DNA of 5,163 bases from Phycisphaerales bacterium (GTDB lineage: Bacteria; Planctomycetota; Phycisphaerae; Tepidisphaerales; Tepidisphaeraceae): assembly GCA_028288905.1 (NCBI GenBank), contig JAQGHJ010000118.1, positions 1 through 5,163 of the forward strand, written 5' to 3'. Positions 1 through 5,163 of the stretch are shown piece after piece. Each line of letters begins with the position of its first letter. Position 1 is the stretch's first letter. The notes beneath the pieces are model-generated. The model saw only the letters and a list, made by a program, of their open reading frames with translations. It made no database searches and was not told where the DNA came from. Both the position numbers and the translations under genes were made by a program.

Positions 1-23
1 TGCTTGTTTGGCGAGTCGAGCAG

Positions 24-48
24 AAAAAAACGAACGGCGGGTACGCCG
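24..48 (-). terminator. Probable rho-independent terminator after the DUF1501 gene
   Basis: On the minus strand a 5-bp all-GC stem (CGGCG, loop TACC, CGCCG; positions 48 to 35) is followed by TTCG and a run of seven T (30-24). It lies about 130 bp downstream of the DUF1501 stop codon and in the right orientation to end the two-gene transcript. The stem is short and the T-run starts four bases after it, so this is likely but not certain. Confidence 0.55.
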
Positions 49-179
49 GACGCCCAAGATCTGGTCGGCGGAATAGACTCATCGGACGGTTCAGACATTG
101 ACGGCGCCGAACTTCCGCACGGCCCGAAGGTTAAGTGGGAATATGCTGCTTGTGCCGACAGCTGGTCCCCGATCGGGAG

Positions 180-1634
180 CTACGCCAAGACCGGCGCGAT
201 CAGCTCCCCGTGCACGTCTGTCAGCCGCATGTCCCGCCCGCCCCAGCGGTAAGTGACCCGCTTGTGGTCCAGGCCGAGCAGGTGCAGCATCGTCGCGTGC
301 AGGTCGTGAATCTGGCACTTGCCGTCGACCACCTTGTATCCATACTCATCGGTTTGGCCATAGGTTACGCCGCCCCGTACCCCGCCGCCCGCCAGCCAGA
401 CGGAGTAGCCGAAGGGGTTGTGGTCCCGGCCGTCGGTCCCCTGGGCGAACGGCGTCCGCCCGAACTCGCCGGCCCACACCACCAGCGTCTCGTCGAGCAG
501 CCCCCTGCCCTTCAGGTCCGCCAGCAGCCCGGCGATCGGCTGGTCGACGGCCCGGGCGTTGTTCGCGTGCTCAACCTGCAGCCCCTTGTGCTGGTCCCAC
601 CGGTCGTTGTTCAGGTTCGGGCAGGTCAGCTCGACGAACCGCACGCCCCGCTCGACGAGCCGGCGGGCGAGCAAACACTCCGTCGCGAACGCCCGGGTGG
701 CCGGATACGCGGCGTCGAGCCCGTACAGCGCCTTCGTCGCGTCCGACTCGCCCGCCAGGTCCATCAGGTCCGGGACGGCCGACTGCATGCGGAACGCCAG
801 CTCGTAGTTGGCGATGGCCGCCTCGACCGCGTCCGGCTTTCCCAGCCGCTCGGCCACGCCGGCGTCCAGCGTGTTCATCAGCGCCAGCTTGCCGCGCTGC
901 AGTGCCGGCCGGGCCTCCGGCGGCGCGATGTTCGCCACCGCCTGCTTGCCGGGTTTGAACATCGACCCCTGGTAGGCCGCCGGCAGGAACCCACTGTTGA
1001 AGTTGTCCAGCCCGCCCGGCGGCACGAGCCCGCCGTTGAGCACCACGAACCCCGGCAGGTCCTGGCAGGCGCTGCCGAGCCCGTACGTGAACCACGCCCC
1101 CATGCTCGGCCGGCCCTGCTGCCCCGACCCGGTGTGCAGGAAGTAGTTGGCGCTCGTGTGCTCGGAGAACCCGCTGGTCATCGACCGGACGACGGCCACG
1201 TCGTCCATCCGCTCGCGGACGAACGGGAACAGGTCCGACACCGGCGTCCCGCACCGCCCGCCCGGCCGGAACGCCCACGGGCTGCCGAGCGTCGCCCCGT
1301 TGTTGGCGAACTGCGTCGCCTCGGCCTTCATCTTGAACGGCTGGCCGTGCTCCTTTGTCAGCAGCGGCTTGGGGTCGAACGTGTCGACCTGGCTCGGCCC
1401 GCCGTCCATGTACAGGAAGATCACGCTCCGGCACTTGGCCGGGAAGTGCGGCACCCCAGCCGCAGAAGCCGCCCCGCCCGGTGCCACTCCGCTCGCCACC
1501 GCCCCGCCGCCGGCAAACGATCGGTCCGCCAGCAGGGCCGTCAGCGCGACCGCCCCGAACCCGCTCGCGCACTGCCGCAGCATCTCCCGGCGGCTCGGCG
1601 GGCGGGCGGCGAAGCGTTGGCAGTGGTGTCGCAT
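180..1634 (-). CDS. DUF1501 family protein with Tat signal (alkaline phosphatase/sulfatase-like fold)
   Basis: A complete 484-residue protein, a usual length for DUF1501. The N-terminus has a twin-arginine motif (SRREMLR, residues 14-20), then a hydrophobic stretch (about 24-35) and an Ala/Gly-rich region, so export by the Tat pathway in folded form is predicted. The ATG at 1632-1634 is chosen because the next Met (18) would remove the twin arginines and no in-frame ATG, GTG or TTG lies in the spacer upstream. There is no clear Shine-Dalgarno sequence, only a weak GAGACGGA. Family signatures: FLYMDGGPSQVDTFDPKP (73-90), NNDRWDQHK (342-350), GEFGRTPF (389-396), GRDHNPFGY (402-410) and HDLHATMLHLLGLDH (443-457). 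By analogy with the alkaline phosphatase superfamily, Asp77, Asp347, His349, Asp404, His405 and His446 are candidate metal or active-site residues; this is inference. The gene is second in an apparent two-gene operon behind the PSCyt1-DUF1549-DUF1553 gene, its common partner. Substrate and reaction are not established. Confidence 0.95.
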   Translation of the reverse strand: MRHHCQRFAARPPSRREMLRQCASGFGAVALTALLADRSFAGGGAVASGVAPGGAASAAGVPHFPAKCRSVIFLYMDGGPSQVDTFDPKPLLTKEHGQPFKMKAEATQFANNGATLGSPWAFRPGGRCGTPVSDLFPFVRERMDDVAVVRSMTSGFSEHTSANYFLHTGSGQQGRPSMGAWFTYGLGSACQDLPGFVVLNGGLVPPGGLDNFNSGFLPAAYQGSMFKPGKQAVANIAPPEARPALQRGKLALMNTLDAGVAERLGKPDAVEAAIANYELAFRMQSAVPDLMDLAGESDATKALYGLDAAYPATRAFATECLLARRLVERGVRFVELTCPNLNNDRWDQHKGLQVEHANNARAVDQPIAGLLADLKGRGLLDETLVVWAGEFGRTPFAQGTDGRDHNPFGYSVWLAGGGVRGGVTYGQTDEYGYKVVDGKCQIHDLHATMLHLLGLDHKRVTYRWGGRDMRLTDVHGELIAPVLA

Positions 1635-1702
1635 GGGTAAGGTCCGTCTCGGCGGACGCGAGGGATCGGCCTTTGGGGAAGAACGCGACGCGAAGTCACA
1701 CC
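1635..1702 (-). other. 68-bp intergenic spacer between the two co-directional genes
   Basis: The spacer separates the TAG of the PSCyt gene from the ATG of the DUF1501 gene. It has no terminator-like hairpin with a T-run and no recognisable -35/-10 pair, which fits read-through from the upstream gene. A small inverted repeat (GTCCG at 1642-1646, CGGAC at 1653-1657) sits just in front of the start codon and could affect translation initiation. The ribosome-binding site is weak. Confidence 0.5.
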
Positions 1703-4700
1703 CTACGGCACGTACACGAACTCCTTCACGTTCATCAGCACGTGGGCGAGGTCAGCCCAGACGTGCGGGTCGTCCCGCCGGGCGGCCTGGGCGACGCCTA
1801 ACTGCGCCCCCTGCCCCTCAAGGAACCCGACGGCTGCCGCCAGCTCGGCCGGCGTCGGCGGGCGGGCGTAGGCGGCGCGGTACATCGCGTCGATCCGCTG
1901 CTCGGGCGTCCGGCCGGGCTCGGCGAGCACCCGCGCCGCCCACCGCCCGGCCTGCTGGACGACGAACGGGTCGTTCATCAGGATCAGCGCCTGGGCCGGC
2001 ACGTTGCTGACCGACCGCCGCCCCATCGCCCCGGCCGGCTGGGGGGCGTCGAACGCGAGCATCATCGGGGACAAAAAGTTCCGCCGGACCCGCGTGTACA
2101 GGCTCCGCCGCCCGTCGCCGTCGAGGGGGCCGGACGCCTTCGGGCGGCCGCGGCCGTCCATGAATGGGGTCAGGTACACCTCGACGCTCGGCCCGCCGAC
2201 GGCCGGGTCGAGTCGGCCGGACACCGCCAGCATCGCGTCCCGAACCGCCTCCGCCTCCAGCCGGCGGAGGTTCGCCCGGTGCAGCAGCAAGTTCCGCGGG
2301 TCGGCCAACTCGGCCGCTTGCCCGGCGGCGTCGGCCGGCGGGCGGCTGTCCATCTGCCACGCGCTCGTCAGCACGAGCCGGCGGACGAGACGCTTGACCG
2401 ACCACCCGTCGGCCACGAACCCGGCCGCCAAGTGGTCGAGCAGTTCCGGGTGCGTCGGGCGGTCGCCCATGACCCCGAGGTTGTCGGTCGAGGCGACGAT
2501 CCCCCGGCCGAACAGGTGGTGCCAGACGCGGTTGACCATCACCCGGGCGACCAGCGGGTTGGCCGGGTCGACGAGCCGGCCGGCCAGGGCGAGCCGTCCC
2601 GAGCCGGCCGTGGTTCCCGCCAGCGGCCGGTCGCCGTCCACCGCCTCGAGGAACCGCCGGGGCACGACATCACCCGGCGTCTTGTGCGACCCGCGGACGA
2701 GCACCCGCTCGTCCACCGGCGACCCGTCGAGCATCGCCATCGCCGTGGCGGACGGCCGGTAGCCGGCCGCGGCGGCGGCCAGGGCGTCAGACCGGTTCTT
2801 GAATGCGGCGGCGGCTGAGTCTGCGGCACCGGTACCGGCGGATTGCCCATCTCGCCCCACGAGCCCGAGCAGCGCCGGCCGCGCGAGCAACCAGTCGGCC
2901 AGCGCCGCATCGTCCCGGCACGCGCAGGCGGTGCCGTTCGTGGCGGCCACCCATGCTTCGCGCAGGCGGTCGCCGGCGGCGCGGGCCGGGACGTCGTTCG
3001 GAGCGGGCAACGCGAGGGCGGACGGTGCGGCGGCGGGCGAGCCGTTCACAGACGCGGTGGGGCTACTGCCAGCATCTCCGGGCGTCGAACGGTCCGTCCG
3101 CCGTCCCAACGCGGACGCGCCGCCGAGGTTTGAAGCGTCCGACGCAGCAAACGCGAGGGCTCCCACCCGCCCGTCCGCCGTGTTCGCCGGCGCGTCCGCC
3201 CCGAGCCGCACCCACTGGACGGCCAGCCACGCCCCGCCGGCGTCCGGGCCAAACTCGACGTGCGCCCGCTGGCCGGCATAGCCGGTCAGGTCGATCGCGT
3301 GGACCCGCCAACCGTCCGGGGCCTTGAGCGTCTGCTTCGCGACCTGGTGAAGCGGCCCTTCGGCCAACCGGTACGAGCCGATACAGACGAACGCCCGGCC
3401 CATTCCCCGGACGCGGAGGTACAGCTTTGGGGCGGCGGCGGGGATTGTAAATGTCGGGGTGCGGAGCAGCCCGGGCAGCGGCTTGCCGTGCGGGTTGGCG
3501 ACGGCGGCCGGGCCGTCGAGGACGGCCGCGACGGGGCGGTCGGGGGAGGGGCCGGCCAGCGCCCGCCCCGCCGGCAGCGGGCTGGTGCCGAAGGCGTCGC
3601 CGTCGGCGAGCCAGGGGGCGGCGGGGACGGCGTAGTCGACGACGACGGTGGCGGCGGGCTCCGGCGGTTTCGACCGGTCCGGCGGGGGTGCCGATGCCGC
3701 GGGGGACATCAACGTCGCGAAACCGCGAAGCGGGTGGCCTGCGGCCTTCTCGGAACGCCGGAGTTCGTCCGCCCACGCCCGGATCACGTTGGAGTCGAGG
3801 TCCGCCGTCGGGGCGAACGCCGCGTCACCGCGGGCTAGGCGAATTGCCGCGACGAGGTAGTCGCCGAGTCGGTCCGTGACCGGGCGGGCCCGGGTGCCGA
3901 CGGCGGCGAGCAGCTTCGCAGCGGCGTCGGCGTCGGTCGCCTGCAGCCTTGCGGCGGCGGCGGCGTTGCTTGCCTGGTGCTCGAACGACACCTCGCGGTA
4001 GCTGCCGGAGTACACGAACCCGGCGAGGGCCGCGTAGTCCTTCGCCGAGATCGCGTCGAACTTGTGGTCGTGGCAGCGGGCGCACCCGACCGTCAGCCCG
4101 AGGAACGCCTTGCCGAACGTGTCGATTTGGTTGTCGACCCGGTCGCACTCGTCGGCTCGGATGTCGACCGGGGAGTGGACCTGCTCGTTCAGGAACCAGA
4201 ACCCGGTGCCGAGGACCGACTCGTTGACCTCGCCTGTCGCGTCCGTCCGCGGCCGGGGCAGCAGGTCGCCGGCCACGTGCTCGGTGACGAACTGGTCGTA
4301 CGGGACGTCGGCGTTCAGGGCCCGGACGACGTAGTCGCGATACCGCCAGGCGGCCGGGACGTCGTAGTCGAACTCGTGCCCGCGGGTCTCGGCGTACCGG
4401 ACGAGGTCGAGCCAGTGCCGGCCCCACACCTCCCCGAACGCCGGGGACGCCAGCAGCCGGTCGACGACTTTGGCGAACGCGTCGGGGGACGAATCGGCGA
4501 CGAACGCCTCGACGTCCGCCGGGGCCGGCGGCAGCCCGGTCAGCACGACGGCGGCTCGGCGGATCAGCGCCCGACGGTCGGCCGCCCGGGCCGGGGCCAG
4601 CCCGGCGGCTTCCAGCTTGGCCAGCACGAACCGATCAACGTCGGTCGTCGCCCAGGCCGCGTCACGCACGGGCGGGACGGGTGGCGCCGACATCGGCCTC

Positions 4701-5163
4701 CACGCCCAGTGATCGGATTTGCGGGCGGCGAGGTCGAACCCGCCGGGCTTGGCGGCGACGGCAGCAACCGTCCCACCGGCGGACGGCTTGTCGCCCACTG
4801 GCTTGCCGGCTCCCGGCGCGGCGGCCGGCCCGCCGGGCCATGGGGCCCCCCGCCGCACCCACTCGGCCAAGTCCGCGACCTGGCCGTCGGTCAGCTTCCC
4901 CTTCGGCGGCATCTGCAGGTCGACGTTCGCGTATGACACCGCCTCGATCAGCTTCGACTTGCCCGGCTGTCCGGGGACGACACTCGGGCCGTTGTCGCCG
5001 CCCTTGAGCAGCCCGGCGAGCGCGTCGACGGTGAGCCCGCCCTTGTCCTTGCCGTCGCGGGCGGAGTGGCACTTGTAGCACCGCTCGGCGAGCAGCGGGC
5101 GGACGCGGGCCTCGAAGAACTCGACGTCGGCGGCGGGCGGCGCGGCGGAGGCGGGTTGCGCCG
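1703..5163 (-). CDS. PSCyt1-DUF1549-DUF1553 planctomycete di-haem cytochrome-type protein, 5'-partial
   Basis: This reading frame is open to the right edge, so the start codon and signal peptide are missing; 1152 residues remain, numbered here from the edge. The visible N-terminus is an Ala/Pro-rich stretch, as expected just after a signal peptide. A GTG at 4937-4939 is internal, because the haem domain lies upstream of it. Domains in order: PSCyt1, about 20-105, with CYKCH at 28-32 and MPP at 84-86 (Met84 a likely distal haem ligand); DUF1549/PSCyt2, about 172-390, with DVDRFVLAKLE (174), RHWLDLVRYAET (248), DECDRVDNQID (337) and CARCHDHKFD (360-369); a Pro-rich linker, 485-504; a beta-rich module, about 504-656; a low-complexity linker, 657-725; and DUF1553/PSD1, about 855-1120, with MVNRVWHHLFGRGIV and SVSNVPAQALILMNDP. 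It ends in VKEFVYVP and TAG. The family is abundant in planctomycetes and is thought to be extracytoplasmic; its reaction is unknown. The DUF1501 gene follows 68 bp downstream on the same strand, so co-transcription is likely. Family assignment is firm; function is not. Confidence 0.95.
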   Translation of the reverse strand, partial: AQPASAAPPAADVEFFEARVRPLLAERCYKCHSARDGKDKGGLTVDALAGLLKGGDNGPSVVPGQPGKSKLIEAVSYANVDLQMPPKGKLTDGQVADLAEWVRRGAPWPGGPAAAPGAGKPVGDKPSAGGTVAAVAAKPGGFDLAARKSDHWAWRPMSAPPVPPVRDAAWATTDVDRFVLAKLEAAGLAPARAADRRALIRRAAVVLTGLPPAPADVEAFVADSSPDAFAKVVDRLLASPAFGEVWGRHWLDLVRYAETRGHEFDYDVPAAWRYRDYVVRALNADVPYDQFVTEHVAGDLLPRPRTDATGEVNESVLGTGFWFLNEQVHSPVDIRADECDRVDNQIDTFGKAFLGLTVGCARCHDHKFDAISAKDYAALAGFVYSGSYREVSFEHQASNAAAAARLQATDADAAAKLLAAVGTRARPVTDRLGDYLVAAIRLARGDAAFAPTADLDSNVIRAWADELRRSEKAAGHPLRGFATLMSPAASAPPPDRSKPPEPAATVVVDYAVPAAPWLADGDAFGTSPLPAGRALAGPSPDRPVAAVLDGPAAVANPHGKPLPGLLRTPTFTIPAAAPKLYLRVRGMGRAFVCIGSYRLAEGPLHQVAKQTLKAPDGWRVHAIDLTGYAGQRAHVEFGPDAGGAWLAVQWVRLGADAPANTADGRVGALAFAASDASNLGGASALGRRTDRSTPGDAGSSPTASVNGSPAAAPSALALPAPNDVPARAAGDRLREAWVAATNGTACACRDDAALADWLLARPALLGLVGRDGQSAGTGAADSAAAAFKNRSDALAAAAAGYRPSATAMAMLDGSPVDERVLVRGSHKTPGDVVPRRFLEAVDGDRPLAGTTAGSGRLALAGRLVDPANPLVARVMVNRVWHHLFGRGIVASTDNLGVMGDRPTHPELLDHLAAGFVADGWSVKRLVRRLVLTSAWQMDSRPPADAAGQAAELADPRNLLLHRANLRRLEAEAVRDAMLAVSGRLDPAVGGPSVEVYLTPFMDGRGRPKASGPLDGDGRRSLYTRVRRNFLSPMMLAFDAPQPAGAMGRRSVSNVPAQALILMNDPFVVQQAGRWAARVLAEPGRTPEQRIDAMYRAAYARPPTPAELAAAVGFLEGQGAQLGVAQAARRDDPHVWADLAHVLMNVKEFVYVP
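3009..3160 (-). repeat. In-frame low-complexity insert bounded by 11-bp direct repeats
   Basis: The sequence GCCCTCGCGTT (minus strand) occurs at 3150-3160 and again at 3009-3019, exactly 141 bp (47 codons) apart, in the same reading frame (ALAF and ALAL). The intervening peptide is Ser/Ala/Gly/Pro-rich and lacks strand or helix patterns. It uses many A/T-ending codons (TTT, GCT, TCA, GGA, GAT, AGT, TCT, GCA), unlike the GC3-rich flanks. Inside lies an inverted repeat, CGTCCGC (3095-3101) with GCGGACG (3111-3117), and a short palindrome at 3135-3145. Removing one unit would join GRVGALAL directly to PAPNDVPARA and keep the frame. Origin by a small non-autonomous element or by slippage is inferred; no clear terminal inverted repeats were seen. 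Confidence 0.45.
3194..3652 (-). other. Central beta-rich module within the PSCyt protein (possible carbohydrate-binding-like domain)
   Basis: About 150 residues between DUF1549 and DUF1553 look like a jelly-roll beta-sandwich. Alternating hydrophobic strands (PKLYLRVRGMGRAFVCIGSY, then WRVHAIDLTGY, AHVEFGP and WLAVQWVRLG) are separated by Gly/Asp/Pro-rich turns. It is preceded by a Pro-rich linker and followed by a low-complexity linker, which supports an independently folding unit. The pattern resembles galactose-binding-like or other carbohydrate-binding sandwiches, but I cannot assign a family by eye. Confidence 0.5.
4070..4084 (-). other. Second CxxCH motif (CARCH) in DUF1549/PSCyt2 domain
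   Basis: The minus strand encodes Cys-Ala-Arg-Cys-His followed by DHKFD, the hallmark of the PSCyt2 (DUF1549) family. Haem attachment here is usually assumed from the motif. No obvious distal Met ligand follows, so His coordination or a non-haem metal site is possible. Confidence 0.85.
5066..5080 (-). other. First haem-c attachment motif (CYKCH) in PSCyt1 domain
   Basis: Reading the minus strand gives Cys-Tyr-Lys-Cys-His, a canonical CxxCH covalent haem-binding site, preceded by VRPLLAER. A downstream MPP motif (about 4904-4912) sits where the distal Met ligand of small c-type cytochromes is expected. The site lies upstream of every candidate start codon visible in the window. This shows that the gene starts beyond the right edge and that its product must be exported for haem attachment. 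Confidence 0.9.

Noticed and set aside
98..147. TTGACG followed by an AT-richer stretch as a plus-strand promoter
   Set aside because: The only -10-like hexamer lies far beyond the usual 16-19 bp spacing, and there is no plus-strand gene for it to serve.
161..180. Palindrome CCCGATCGGG next to the DUF1501 stop as a terminator
   Set aside because: The stem is imperfect beyond the core and no T-run follows it on the minus strand. The structure at 24-48 is a better candidate.
4..252. Possible small plus-strand gene of 82 codons at the left edge
   Set aside because: It starts with TTG, lacks a ribosome-binding site, overlaps the end of the DUF1501 gene and resembles nothing recognisable.
571..1572. 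A 333-codon minus-strand frame inside the DUF1501 gene
   Set aside because: It is an Arg/Gly-rich out-of-frame shadow of DUF1501, and the true frame has all the family signatures.
135..1640. A 501-codon plus-strand open frame opposite the DUF1501 gene
   Set aside because: It is Arg/Pro/Val-rich with no recognisable domain and mirrors a conserved gene on the other strand. Long antisense frames are expected at this GC content.
3977..4936. A 319-codon plus-strand open frame opposite the DUF1549 region
   Set aside because: Its composition is that of a GC-rich shadow frame, while the minus strand carries clear family motifs including CARCHDHKFD.
4937..4939. GTG as the start codon of the large gene
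   Set aside because: The frame stays open upstream and encodes the CYKCH haem motif and PSCyt1 N-terminus, so this codon is internal.

Overview
The window is very GC-rich, and all of its convincing coding content lies on the minus strand. It holds two genes of a pair typical of Planctomycetota: a large exported PSCyt1-DUF1549-DUF1553 (PSCyt2/PSD1) cytochrome-type protein, followed by a DUF1501 protein with a twin-arginine signal. This pairing, the high GC3, and the 'SRREMLR' and 'CARCHDHKFD' signatures point to a planctomycete. A Gemmataceae-type organism is my best guess, from family knowledge rather than any marker gene.

Layout, read right to left in the direction of transcription. From the right edge to 1703 runs the large gene. 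Its 5' end, including start codon and signal peptide, lies outside the window, and 1152 codons are visible. A 68-bp spacer (1635-1702) follows, then the complete 484-codon DUF1501 gene (1634 down to 180). The last 179 bp are non-coding and carry a hairpin plus T-tract (24-48), a plausible intrinsic terminator for the pair. No RNA genes, CRISPR arrays, transposase genes or attachment sites were seen. No promoter is visible, and the operon promoter is presumably beyond the right edge.

How the genes may work together: both products are predicted to act outside the cytoplasm. The large protein carries two CxxCH haem-c motifs and a probable carbohydrate-binding-like beta-sandwich between its DUF1549 and DUF1553 parts. 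The DUF1501 protein belongs to the alkaline phosphatase/sulfatase-like superfamily. Such pairs are found in many copies in planctomycete genomes but have no established biochemical role to my knowledge. A linked redox and hydrolase-like function on an extracellular or periplasmic substrate is an inference.

The most unusual local feature is an apparent 141-bp, in-frame, low-complexity insertion in the large gene (about 3009-3160). It is bounded by an 11-bp direct repeat and has codon use unlike its surroundings.
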